Source of the DNA: Cristatella mucedo
Taxonomy: Eukaryota > Bryozoa > Phylactolaemata > Cristatellidae
Direction: 5' to 3'
Assembly (NCBI GenBank): GCA_009760855.2
Contig: WPIO01000002.1
Span: forward strand, 6,645,001 to 6,709,000
Length of the DNA: 64,000 nucleotides
Made by a program: the position numbers and the translations under genes. The notes beneath the pieces were generated by a model. That model ran no database searches, was not told the DNA's origin, and was given only the letters and a program-made list of their open reading frames with translations. This document shows, piece after piece, positions 38,777 to 64,000 of the stretch; position 1 is the first letter of the stretch; the number at the start of each line of letters is the position of its first letter.

Positions 38777-39340
38777 CGTAATGTAATGTAATGTATCTCC
38801 GTCTGTAACTCCACAAAGCCACACAGACTGTGGGTGTTGGGCAGAGAGTTTTGTGTAGTGCACTCACAGCCTAAGCGGCTTCGCATTCGATATCCAACGC
38901 ATTCGGTAGCCAACAGAATTCATCTCACACAACAAAGAGAAAGTGGGAAGCATAGCAGAGTCAGGAGAGCAGTTGAGGTAGTGAGTAGCATGGAAGTAGC
39001 AGCTCAGGACCGCTGGAAAGGATGTGCCATAGTCGGCAGTAGGAGAGTAGTTCTCGTTGGGTAAGAGTTTTAGAAGCGAGTTCCACATTCTAGGACCTGC
39101 AGAGCTAAAGCTTCTATCGCCAGCGGTCTTTAAACGGAGGAATTCAACCGCTAATTTATTGTCCATACATGAACTGAGGGCACGAGGAGGCTGAACTGGT
39201 GCAGCAATTCAGCTAGGTATTGAGGAGCCAAGTCGTGGTGGGCCTTGTGGGTCAGCGTAAGAACTTGCTCTATATCTATTGATCAACCGTCATTCATCCT
39301 AGCTCTTTTAGCAAAGGAGATACGAGACTAGGAAAATGTG
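38777..39340 (-). mobile_element. LINE family B copy, 3' part
   Basis: AATGTAATGTAATGT tail, 3' UTR and coding end (NKLAVEFLRLKTAGDRSFSS, PRMWNSLLKLL) in reverse orientation. Confidence 0.78.
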
Positions 39341-39519
39341 CTCTTCCTATTGGTAATTTTTTAGTGTGATCGTCTTCATGTGCTCGGAGTTTAGCTGTCT
39401 TTTTTATAACCGCCTAAAGCTAAAAAGCTTAACAAGAAGACCACTTCCACAGTTAGCTTTCGCTTTCGATCCATATCTCAGATTAAGGACTGCCTGGCGG
39501 GGTGGCTTGATAAAAATCC

Positions 39520-40000
39520 AACTAGCTCATTGGTTCTGTCCAAGCTAGACTATGGCGATGACATTACGTTCAGAACGCCACTAAACCTCTGCAGATGGTG
39601 ATTACAATTTTCGCAAGGTTAGTCAACAAATTACAAAGTTCCAGCCACTTATCTCCTTCGTTGAAGGTGCTGCGATAGTTCCCGGTCAACCAACAGATAC
39701 AGAGAAATTTCTTATTCTGACCAACAGGGCTTGAAGTGGTTTGGTTCTTGTATACCTAGCTAAATTTTGCTCAAGTCTTGGCCTTCTCCTGTACAAAGGT
39801 CCTCTACAAACAATTAATCCGTCATTCTACTCCTTCACTTCAAGCTATCGGTCAGTGCCGTTTTCTTCGCAGGTCAATTCTTAAGTAATGAAATTTTTAT
39901 CATTCTGCTGACCGTGGCACATCCTTTGCAACTGTCTTAAGATGCTACTACTCACCTCTTCTGTCATCATGACTAAAGTATGTTTCTTACTTTTTCTTTG
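39520..40000 (+). mobile_element. old LINE family B copy
   Basis: Diverged RT/thumb sequence (LSKLDYGDD-like at 39540, a KVLR-type segment at 39665, NNLS-type end near 39880). Confidence 0.5.
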
Positions 40001-40218
40001 TTGCTTAGAATAAAATATTTTGGTAATCACATATTTCACTGAAAGCAGCTACCGTCATCCTGCTTTTAAATTTTGTAATTTTATTTAATTTCTCAATAAG
40101 ACGCTTAAAAACTATCTGCTAGATCCCTGGTATGATGTCTATGTTCGGGGCTGGCCGGATGTGCTTGAAGACGACCCTTTATTGAATACTGCCATCGGTG
40201 GCGATAGCCGGTTCTTCT

Positions 40219-40222
40219 GCTG

Positions 40223-40263
<41 letters not shown>

Positions 40264-40290
40264 TACTATATATATACATATATATATAGG

Positions 40291-40348
<58 letters not shown>
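40219..40348 (+). repeat. AT microsatellite
   Basis: Two long TA blocks separated by a GCATAC...GGC interruption. Confidence 0.95.
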
Positions 40349-40351
<3 letters not shown>

Positions 40352-40359
40352 GCTGTTAA

Positions 40360-40835
40360 ATCAACTAACCTTTATTTATTGAGACGGTTAAAGATCGGGG
40401 CAGCAGCATTTTTAGACTGTGCATCTCTAAATCTATTCGTTCTTATCGGAGCTATAGCAGGCATTAGCTAGAACGGATCGGTTCGAGCTCCAACAGTCCT
40501 CATATGCCACTCAATTAACAGTTCAACCTGATCTTTTATTTTATTTGTCAAGATTTCTATTTTTACCATACAAATCCATCTAGTTCATTGACTGCTTCAA
40601 ACCGTAGACCATCAGGGCGAGGGCGTTCACTGTACTCAGTCAAAGGCGAAAAGTCATCCACATCATCAGCTAGCGGTAATTCATAGCACTTCACCTGTTA
40701 GGCAGGTCGGATAGAAGATAAGGCAGAGGTTGCGAGGAAATTATTTTTCAGCGGACAGCATCTAGGCTACGGATCTTAAGGTTATGCGATTCGCCAATGT
40801 TTTTGATGTCGCAGGTCGCAAAACTGCAGAGTAAG
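40360..40835 (-). mobile_element. old LINE family A endonuclease/linker fragment
   Basis: On the minus strand the order and landmarks follow the better copy at 45030-45430: a CAGCATTTTTAGA(C/T)TGTGC block near 40400, a TAGACCATCAGGGCGAGGG block near 40606 and a GATCTTAAGGTTATGCGATTC block near 40775. Confidence 0.55.
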
Positions 40836-41755
40836 CGAGATCCGCATATGCTCAGCCGTGCAGAATTTAGTAATAAAATGATTTGACGTCACAGAATATC
40901 GAGAGAATAGTTGATCGAAAATGTGACTTCTTTTTGCGAGTGGGTTTATACACATGTGCCATCCCGAAAATAACTCAGCAATACACGTATGGTGTTATTC
41001 TGCACATGCACGTTGAGACGGCTTATCAGATTGAGATTTCAAAATATATAGCGATCGAGGGCCGTGTGCCGTGCGACTGATCGGCGAAAATAATTTCAGC
41101 TCGAGCGAGGAACGATCTGAAAACTTCCAGGTGGTAGATCCAGTGCTCTAACTGATCGAGACTTCTCTCCCAATGGTGTTTAACACAGTGCTACAAGGAC
41201 TGGGCTTTGAATTTCCAGCTAGGCGGTCGAATCAAATCCAGGTGTACTGCATGAATGAAATTTTAAATTTACAACTGCAAAATTTTTCGCTAAGTGCAAC
41301 GATTACCCTGTTTGGAAAATTTAAATGATCAAGTACAAAAAATGGACTATTTAGTAAAGGCTGAATTGAAATGAGATAGAAAATCTGGCATAAAGCAACT
41401 CTTTGTGTCTACGTAATTCGATTGTCCGCAATGGAAAAAATTAACAAAATCTCTAACCATAGAACTAGGGCCGCCGTGCGAGTACTGCATTGCAAGCTTC
41501 TAATTCTAATATTAAAACACTTAGATAACGCTCTTAACCAAAGCTCATTTTAGGCACTTGAAATGTTCTGGCGTGAGAATTATTCTTTGACATATTGTTA
41601 GGTTACTCTTTAAGGAGAGTGTAACTAGAAGCGTGGTGAACTTGACTTGAAGCCAGCGAAACGTTCTTAATTATAAATGACAATAACATTAACTTACCAT
41701 TTCTGGGCAAGAAAAATCTGATTGAGCAATGGAAAAACTGAACGCTCAAAATCAG
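40836..41755. other. no feature recognised
   Basis: Short frames only; no repeat shared with the rest of the window was noticed. Confidence 0.35.
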
Positions 41756-42770
41756 CACTTGGTGCGTATCCCGTGTCATCTACACGAAATATGGGTGTTA
41801 TATTCAAAATTGACTTTTCATTAGACGACCACATCAGCTCCACAGCCAAGTCTTCCACTTTCAGTTACATAACACTGCTAAAATTCTGGTTTGTTTAGAC
41901 AGGGATACCGCATCTAATGTGGTCCAAGCATTTATGACATCCCATCCTGACTTCTGTAACTCACTGTTTGCTGGTCTGCAAGCCTGTGCAATCTGAGGCT
42001 TACAGTTGGAACAAAACTCGGCAGATAGGCGTGTCTTTCGTCAGCGTCGCCACATCACACCACCTCTGGACGATCTGCGCTGGCTTCAAGTCAAGCAACG
42101 CATTGACTTGAAGGTTTTGTCGCTCACTTTTAGGTCCCTTCATGCTTTAGCTCCAGCCTATTTATCAGACCTACTCCCCCACCAGGTTACACATCATACC
42201 ACCTGCTTCTCTGAATCAAATCGTTTGGCTATACCTAGTGCGAACTTCAAATCCTTTGGAGATCGTGACTTTAATTCGTATAATACTAATAATAACATTA
42301 ATATCTTTGTTATAGCACCCTTAGAGAACTCAATATCTTAGGCCTTTTAAATTTGCTACAAATGAAGCCGGATTGAATGGTTAGTGGTAGCATACTCCAT
42401 GAAAACAAGCATAACATGGTTAGAGGTCACCTCCACAGGGTCAGTATGCAAGCATGATTAGTAGCACCTGTATGCTCTCAAAGCCAGGAACTCACTCCCG
42501 ACTGACGTCACGACAAGCCCTGACTTGACAATTAAAATGAGCCTTAAAACGTATCTATTTATCACAGTATTTAGTGGGTCCATGTGATTCGTCCTTTACG
42601 TGCTTATGCTTGCTGACACTGTGCATGCTGCCACAAACCATATTCACATGCTGACCCTGAGCACATCACCTCTAACCATGTTATGCATGTTGACATTGAG
42701 CTTTCTGCCCCACAACCATTCGATCATGCTTCGTTTACAGCATATGTAAAATGCCAAGAAAGAGACTAAT
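41756..42770 (+). mobile_element. LINE family A copy split by a nested reverse copy
   Basis: RT and thumb sequence ([20 protein letters not shown]) runs to GATCGTGACTTTAATTCGTA, is interrupted at 42283-42465, then resumes at TGTATGCTCTCAAAGCC and continues through the 3' UTR to about 42770. Confidence 0.75.
42283..42465 (-). mobile_element. nested LINE family A 3' fragment
   Basis: An AATACTAATAATAACATT start and family A 3' UTR in reverse orientation, inserted in the coding end of the surrounding copy. GTA is present on both sides, possibly part of a short target duplication. Confidence 0.72.
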
Positions 42771-42780
42771 AGTAACAAAA

Positions 42781-43178
42781 TAAATAATAATAATAATACA
42801 TTTGATACAGTGGCCGCAGAGTTTAATATCTTTATAGGCACTTTACAGTTGCTGCAATGAAAGCACGATCGAATGGTCAGTGGTAGCTTGATCAATTCGA
42901 ACAGCTGACTACAAGCATACTATGCTTATAGTCCTCGAATTAGCTGTTGTCATTCAAATCAATACTCTGGAGTCTCTCACTAAGATATGACCTGAATTAT
43001 TGCAGTGCAGTACCAGTAGTAGACAATGACAACCATGTCATCAATGACAACATGCATAATCTGCTTGTAGTCATTGAGTGTGCTACCACTGACCATTCGT
43101 CCGTGCTTCCATTACAGCAAATGTAAAGTGCCTATTCTCTGTGGGTGCGATATCAAGTGTATTATTATTATTATTGCT
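42781..43178. mobile_element. patchwork of LINE family A fragments in both orientations
   Basis: A reverse 3' UTR (42781-42900), a reverse RT-region piece (42950-43020, matching 44256-44330), and a forward 3' UTR with ATT tail (43040-43178) lie side by side. A 13-bp imperfect hairpin is at about 42907-42934. Confidence 0.6.
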
Positions 43179-43179
43179 T

Positions 43180-46100
43180 GGTTAGGGGTGACATGCACTG
43201 GTTCAGCATGCAAATGTGATTGGTGGCAGCATGCATAGTATCAGCATGCATAAGCACGTAAAGGACGAATCAGTGAACCTTGTAAATGCTATGATTAATA
43301 GATGCGTTTTTAGTTTTTTAATCTGGTTAAGTCAGGGGATGTCCCGGTGCCAGTTGGAAGTGAGTTTCAGGCTTTGGGAGCATGTGAACAAAAGACATTG
43401 TCTCCAAAGGATTTAAGGTTCGTACGAAGTATAGGTACACGATTAAATTCGGAAAATTGAGTGGTACGATGCTTAGTCTGGTGGGGAAATAAATCAGAGA
43501 GTTAGGCTGGAATCCGAGAATGAAGGGACCTAAAAGCGATTGACAGAACCTTGAAGTCTATGCGTTGCTTAATGGAAGCCACTGCAGGTCTGTGAGAAGT
43601 GGTGTGGTGTGGTTCCTGCGACGCTCACGACTGACAAGCGTAGCTGCAGAGTTATCACAAACTGTAAGTGCCTGATTGAACAGGCCGCTAAACCAGCAAG
43701 CAGTGAGCTACAGAAGTCGGGAACAGATGTCACAGATTCATGGACCAAGTTAGATGTGGTATCCTTGTCCAAACAAGCCCAAAGTTTAGAAATCTCATGT
43801 AGCTGAAAGTAGGCAGATTTGACTGAGGAGCAGATGTGGTCTCTAACGAAAGCTCACTTTTGAACAGGACACCTGAATTTCGGGCAGATTCACCAGGACA
43901 TAATCTGGCAGAGCAGATTTTGAGCGTTAAACTTTCCAATATTTGAATCACACTTGATTTGCCCATAACTAGTAAGTTGGTTTAATTATCATTCAATTTA
44001 AGAAGTTTTCTGCCATGCTTATGCCTATGTCATCAATACATACAGCAAGGGAGTTGAGAGAAGTCAACGTACTCGACGGCTGTGAGGGACCAAAGCAAAG
44101 GGACAACTGAGTGTCATCTGCATCAAAGTGAAAGCCTAGATTGCACCTGGCAAACACATCGGCAAGAGGGAGAGGATAAAAAGTAAAAAGAGTGCGACCA
44201 AGCACAGACCTGAGGCACCCATACTTCAGAGGTTCCTCTGATGATGTGTGTCCATTTAAATCAATACTCTGGAATCTCCCACTACGATAGCACCTGAGCC
44301 ATTGCAATGCAGTGCCAGTGATGCCCGGGCGAGATGAGAGGCACTCAGGAAGAACTTTGGGATCGATAGTATCAAAAGCAGCCGAAAGATTGAGCAAAAC
44401 AAACACAGAGACTCTACCTAAGTCTGCATTCCTAAGTAGGTCATTATACACCTGAAGCAATGCTGACTCGGTCAAGTGATTAGTTCTAAAACCAGACTGA
44501 AGCTTACTAGCAAGGTTGGAAGTTTTAATATATGGTTCCAGCTAGTCTGACACGACTCGTCCCAGTGTCTTTGATAGGAACGGTAGAAGGGAGACTGTGC
44601 AAAATTTGCTCAAGCTCTCTGGCTCTAGCGATGCTTTCTTGAGTAGTGGCCTGAATATCGCCTTTTTGAAAGGTGCCGGAACGCGACCTGAGGTTAATGA
44701 CATATCTATAATGCTAATAATGAATGAGAGCAGCAGATCTATTCATCGTAGAAGCAGGACACTTGGAATAGAGTCTAGAGGACTATTTGTCTTCTTTGAT
44801 TGGGATTTGAGTTTCAGAACTAGGTTGTTAGTGGCCTCCTTAAATGTAGACATTGAGGTGCTGCATAGCATCGAGGTGCTGACATACCTGATTCTAGGGT
44901 GCTTGCCGAAGCCCTGGGGATGGACTCCCTGATCTTGTCCATCATGTTGACAAAGAAGCTAGAGAAATTATCAGCTAGGTCATCACAGGGATCACTAGTG
45001 AAGGAACTAACCTGTGAACGGTCATCGAGATGGTTGATCGTCGACATCAGCATTTTTAGATTGTGCAACTGTGAATCAACATTGTTTTTATAGAAGCTAA
45101 ACTTGGCCTTTGTTAGGATTGGTTGGTATGATTTACAGTAGTCCTCGTATGTCGGTCGATGGACAGTCAGTCCTATCTTTTGTATGCTTTTTAAAGCTTG
45201 CACTTAGTAGACCTAGCTAGTTTAGTGTCTGTGGTAAATCATAGGCCGTCTGGACGAGGGTGCACAGTGTGCTTACTCAGAAGTGCTAACTCGTCAAGTG
45301 TGCCAGCTAGTATCGTCTTGTAGCAACATACCAACGACGACAGGTCCGAAAGGAGATTGAGCAGTAGAGGCGAGGCAGATATTCTCGCACGGACAGAATC
45401 GATGTCAAGGGTCTTGAGGCTCCGCGATTCACAGGTGATTTTAGATGTGGAGGGGGCACACATTGTAGACTGACTAAGATCTGCATGTGGTAAGATAAGC
45501 AGACTTTTGTAATAATAGATGATGATAACGTGCAGTTGTAAAAGAAAATTTTGTCTAGTGTGTGGTCATTAATGTGAGTAGGGACATGCACCTGAGCTAA
45601 GAGATAGTGAGTCAATCAGTGCACGAACTCTGGCGCTGAAGGCATCAGTTAAGTTGTGAAAATGAATGTTGAAATAATCCATAACGAGGAAGGATTGATT
45701 TCTTGCACACAGAACCGAAAAGATATCAGAGAAATCTGAAATGAAGGAGGCATTGGTAGCTGGGGGTGATAGACTACTGCCACAATTATTAGCTTGCTGT
45801 CGGGTGAACTCAAAACAACGGATTTAGTAGACTGCTTAGAGGGGACTGAAAACGGCTTTGAATTAAAGGTGAGTGTGATAAAATTACTCCACTTCCAGAT
45901 TTGATATATTGAGTTTTTATCGAACATGTGAAAAAGGATAAGCCTATTGGGGTTTCTAATGGTGAACCAATATTTAGCCCGGTCTCGGTTAAGGCGAGCA
46001 GGCCGAGGCCTTTCAGAAAAAAGGTCACATATTAAGAGGAGTTTGTTGCACGTTGAGTGATTATTCCATAGAAGAGCAATAAGATGGCATGCCGGAGTTA

Positions 46101-46430
46101 TTGCAGGTCTGATGACCACTAAGTTAGAGAGATTCACAGCAACGCTTGAGGGAACGCTCATAGCGGTTCGAGACAATGCTAGGAATACTAAGTGAGCGGG
46201 TTCTCAGCTCGAGGGCCCGCGTCGGCTCCGGGCACATTCCTTTTGTTAATGCATGATTCACGGACGAATGCATTTGAACGATGATATCGAAACGATAATA
46301 GGTACGCCGATTATAAATAATAAGCAGGTTACTAGCCACCGGTGTATCTAACGCTGCTGTAGGCGTGGAGGTAGAAACCCCAAGCGGTAAGTGTTTAAAT
46401 GTCAATGGGCACGTAATTAAGTTACCTGAG
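43180..46430 (-). mobile_element. nearly complete LINE family A element, CR1/L2-like
   Basis: Read leftward from 46430: a short N-terminal segment (YNRRTYYRFDIIVQ), endonuclease (LALTETGLN near 45990), linker with helical Lys/Arg-rich sequence (45203-44820), RT palm ([19 protein letters not shown], 44400), GCLRSVLG-type turn, FDADDTQLSLCF (Y of YADD changed to D), thumb, and start of the 3' UTR at 43180. It lacks the final 3' tail and contains many frameshifts, so it is inactive. It lies between IAP-B and the IAP-A upstream region. Confidence 0.8.
43993..44475 (-). pseudogene. LINE family A reverse transcriptase palm, fragment
   Basis: A 160-residue open stretch has the N-terminal RT motifs and the changed catalytic motif FDADD. 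The usual Gly-Val-Pro-Gln-Gly-Ser turn reads Gly-Cys-Leu-Arg-Ser. Confidence 0.75.
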
Positions 46431-46449
46431 TTCGCTATGAAAATGTATT

Positions 46450-46530
46450 TTTATTATGATTATAATCATAACTTTATATGAATGCAACAATTATCTAGGC
46501 GTTTTATTTTGATTCTGAATGCATTTTATT
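46450..46530 (-). terminator. candidate poly(A) signal cluster of IAP-B
   Basis: Three AATAAA hexamers on the minus strand (46530-46525, 46508-46503, 46455-46450) lie 590-670 bp beyond the IAP-B stop, just before the 5' end of a LINE at 46430. Motif match only. Confidence 0.35.
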
Positions 46531-47121
46531 CTGCTTCCAAAATTAGCTTAGGCAAAATCAATCAAGACTCTTAATAAGAAAAACAATTCTCGTATTGTTA
46601 TTATTTTCATCGTTAATCATAGTATTGAGCTGAATTCGTTCACACATGTACATAATTGAACTTGGATGCCGAGATCTAACCGAAACTACACTCTGTAGTC
46701 GTTAATCCGGTATCCCATCCACTACGTAGGTGTCGATTCTCAGAGACACCGATAACTTCATTTTCGCCAGGCAATGCTTATCGGTACATCTGACTGGTTA
46801 CGAGAGCGCATGGCCAGCATTTGCAATGATTGCATTTGAAATAGTGTTTCGGTAATTCAGAGCTAAATTAAGCCGGCGGTTGCGAGTCTCAGAGGAGACT
46901 ATTTCGTCGCGAGCGAGCACCTTTTCTGAAATAAACGTCACCGTACTAAAAATTTTGACTGGGGGCCCAGTTTGCAATTCGTTGAAGCATCCTCCAGGTA
47001 ATCAGATCGAAATATTTCAAAAGTATCACTAAAATGAGAGAAAGAGTATAAATATCTGAATCCTGTTAAAACTTCTTGAAAATGCCTCTGACGGTCGCAC
47101 AAATAGTCTCCAGGTAGAACG

Positions 47122-61290
<14,169 letters not shown>

Positions 61291-62074
61291 CTGAAACAGA
61301 GAGAATATATCAGTAATGCTGGTATACAACTATAGAGCAGACATGGGCTCGGGTTAGCTGTATAGTCCGATGGTGGTCAATAAACGTCCACTGCAAAAAA
61401 GCCCTCCTCTCCCTGCTAAGTGAAGGAAACATGAATGAGTGCGAGGTCTCGCTCAAGCAGCTTCATGAGAGCCTATAAGCAGCCAGGACTCGGTACAAGA
61501 GATGTGGTACGTGGTCAAGAAGTCTTTTGAAGTCGTTCCAGCAGTCAAAGCAGCAGCAGTCCAGCTTTCGCAAAGACGAGTCAGCCAATTGGCAAAATTC
61601 ACCACATATTTGGTCAGTTGGATTACCAAAAGGAATGTTGCAATCACTCAGTGCGAGAAAGGAGGATTTCAACGACACTAAATCGAATGAGTTGGGAAAA
61701 ATCTGACATAACTCTTGGTCTCTGGGTTGACAGAGTAATGTCACAATTATGGGAAGACTCGGTGCAAGAGATTTGTAAAAATGCATTATTTATACAGCAA
61801 AAAGCCTGCAATTAAGTTAGGGATTGAGTGAAAATGAAACTTTTGAAACAATTGAAACAATGAAACAATTGAACCCCATCACCAATTTAAGTTGACCTCC
61901 GGGTACGAAGCAAGAAAAGCTTGTAAGGTCGCTTATTTGGTAGTTATTTTTCATTTACTTTCGCTTATACGGTTGTCGTTAGCCGGTTAATTAGCCAATT
62001 TCAAGATAGGCAACAGAAAATGAGCTAATAATTGTTAGCTTATTTTCCGTTACCTATATTGGAATCTATCTTAT
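61291..62074. other. IAP-B intron; one unrecognised ORF
   Basis: A minus-strand 107-codon frame (61786-61463) contains a Cys/Leu-rich stretch (LRKLDCCCFDCWNDFKRLL) and no known domain. No BIR first-half exon was found here. Confidence 0.3.
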
Positions 62075-64000
62075 TAATAATATTAAAAATAATAATACCT
62101 TTGATGTAGCAACCTCAGAGAACTCAATCTCTTTCTAGGCACTTTCTATTGGCTGCAAAGGAAGCACGATCGAATAGTTAGTGGTAGCATGCTCAATGAC
62201 ACAACAGCATACGAATATGGTTGATGGCAGCATGCACATTGTCAGCACGCATGAGCACGTGAAGGGCGGATCACATGGATCCACTTAATACTGTGATAAA
62301 TACGTGCTTGGTTTCTTTTAAAATTTCGTCAAGTCAGGGGATGTCTTGACGCAAGTCGGAAGTCAATTCCTGGTTTTGGGAGCATACGAACTAAAGACAC
62401 TGTCTCCAAAAGATTTCAGGTTAGTATAAGGTATGAGTAAACGATTAGATTCCAAATAGTGAGTAGCACGGTGCTAAGCCTAGTGGTGGAGTAGATCTGA
62501 TAGGTAGGCTGGAGCCAAAGAATGAAGAGACTTAAAAGTTAGTGGCAGAACCTTGAAGTCAATTCGACGCTTGACTAGGAGCCAGTGCAGGTTGGCGATA
62601 AGTGGCGTGATGTGGCAACTGCGATGCTCAAGACAGACAAGCCTAGCTGCAGAGTTTTAGACCAGCTGTAAGCGCCTGAGTGCACAGGCGGTACACCAGC
62701 CAGCAAGTAGTGAGTTACAGAAGTCAAGACGGTATCACAAATGCGTGGACCAATTTAGATGTTGTATCATTGTCTGAACAAGCCCGAATTTAAGTAATGT
62801 CATGTAGCTGAATGTAGGCAGACTTTACTGTGGAGCTGATGTGGTCGTCTAATGAAATGTCCCTTTGGAACAGGACGCCTAGATTTCATGCAGATTCAAC
62901 AGGAGATATGCTGGCAGAGCCGATTGTTAGCGCTAACTTCTCCAATATCCGAATCGGACTTGGTTTACCCATAAATAGTAAGTTGGTTTAATCCTCATTC
63001 AATTTAAGAAAGTTTGCTGCCATCCGTGTGCAGATGTCATCAATACATGCAGCAAGGGAGTTGAGAAAATTCGACCGGCTGGTGAGCTGAGAGGGATCAA
63101 AGCAAAGGTATAACTGAGTGTCATCTGCATAGAAGTAAAAGCATAGATTGTGCCGGCTATCAAATCGGCAAGAGGGAGAGCATAAACAGTGAAAAGGACC
63201 GGACCGAGCACAGAATCTTAAGGTACCCTATACTTCAGAGGTTCATCGGGTGATCTGTGTCCATTCACATCAATACTTTGGTCTTCCACTGAGACAGGAG
63301 CTGAATCATTGCAGTGCAGTGCCACTGATGCCCTGGTGAGATGGGAGGCGCTCAAGAAGAATTCCATTATCGACAGCATCAAAAACTGCCGAAAGATCGA
63401 GCGGAACAAGCACACAGTCTTTACCTAAGGCTGCATTTCTAAGTAGGTTATTATACACTCAAAGCAATGCTGACTTTGTGGAGTGATTAGCTCTAAACCC
63501 AGACTGGGGTTTACTAGCAAGACTTGAAGTTTCAATAGATGAGTCCAGCTGGCTGCCACGACTCGTTCCACTGTCTTTGATAGGAATGGTAGAAAGGAGA
63601 GTGGGTGGAAGTTGCTAAAGTTCTATCGATGTAGTGTTGCTTTCTTGAGTAGTGGCCTGACTAAAGCCTTTTTGAAAGATGCTGGGTGACGTGAGGTTAG
63701 GTTAATGACATCTTTATGATGCTAGTTATGCATGGCAGCTGCTGATCTATGCATCGTTGAAGCAGGACACTTGGAATAGGGTCTAGAGGACTAATTGTCT
63801 GTTTTGATGGGGATATGAGCTTCAGAACGAGGTCAATAGCAGCCTCCTTAAATGTAAACATTGAAGTGCCTGAAATTGAGAGACAGGATTACATGGGGGG
63901 ATTGCTGCCACCCTAGGGATGGACCCCTGATCTTGTCTATCTTGTTGACAAAGAAGCTAGAGAAGCGATCAGCAGGCTCATCACAAGTATTACTAGGTAA
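62075..64000 (-). mobile_element. LINE family A copy running past the window edge
   Basis: An AATAATATTAAAAATAATAAT tail and 3' UTR are followed rightward by thumb, RT palm with DADD/YADD-region sequence, and RT N-terminal/linker sequence up to 64000, all in reverse orientation. Frames are broken. It occupies the IAP-B intron upstream of the BIR2 exon. Confidence 0.82.

Noticed and set aside
41120-41230. tRNA-like stretch (GTGCTCTAACTGATCGAG on the plus strand)
   Set aside because: Anticodon-arm and box A resemblance only; no box B and no cloverleaf could be folded by eye.
61463-61786. 107-codon minus-strand ORF just upstream of the IAP-B BIR2 exon
   Set aside because: I tested it as the missing BIR2 first-half exon. 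It lacks the LARAGFYY core and the phase-1 Gly donor, so it is not that exon.

Overview
The window is animal nuclear DNA. Its coding exons are separated by kilobase introns with GT/AG splice signals. Two LINE families, a tRNA-derived SINE, a young LTR retrotransposon and long microsatellites fill most of the rest. I cannot name the species. A three-BIR/UBA/RING apoptosis inhibitor together with CR1/L2-like LINEs suggests an invertebrate metazoan, perhaps a mollusc, annelid or chelicerate; that is inference.

Host genes: two paralogous inhibitor-of-apoptosis (IAP/BIRC) genes lie head to tail on the minus strand. IAP-A runs from an ATG at 31298 to a stop at 15565. I could place seven coding exons whose splice phases all agree; together they encode 558 residues (BIR1, BIR2, BIR3, UBA, RING, no CARD). 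IAP-B has its last five exons between 61290 and 47122, with introns at the same positions and phases; its 5' end lies beyond the right edge of the window. A CpG-rich segment at about 34.85-35.20 kb looks like the promoter or first non-coding exon of IAP-A.

Mobile DNA: positions 338-4652 are an LTR retrotransposon (Gag, PR, RT, RNase H, IN order) with nearly identical 289/290-bp LTRs and a 5-bp target duplication. Its reading frames carry a stop, a protease active-site change and two frame changes. A canonical -1 ribosomal frameshift heptamer sits at the end of gag. LINE family A (CR1/L2-like RT, tail of ATT repeats) has about 20 copies, including one nearly complete copy at 43180-46430 and two cases of a copy inserted inside another copy. 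LINE family B has a tail of ACATT repeats and about 7 copies. SINE copies carry Pol III A and B boxes. A foldback-like element at 32632-33744 has about 180-bp inverted ends built from the same monomer as its tandem interior.

Layout: 0.3-4.7 kb LTR element; 6.1-13.7 kb LINEs and TG-rich DNA; 14.9-31.3 kb IAP-A, its introns full of LINEs, SINEs and mini/microsatellites; 32.6-33.7 kb foldback element; 34.5-46.4 kb LINE-rich spacer; 46.5-61.3 kb IAP-B; 62.1-64.0 kb another LINE continuing out of the window. Exon ends were read by eye from splice consensus and frame; no transcript or database evidence was available.
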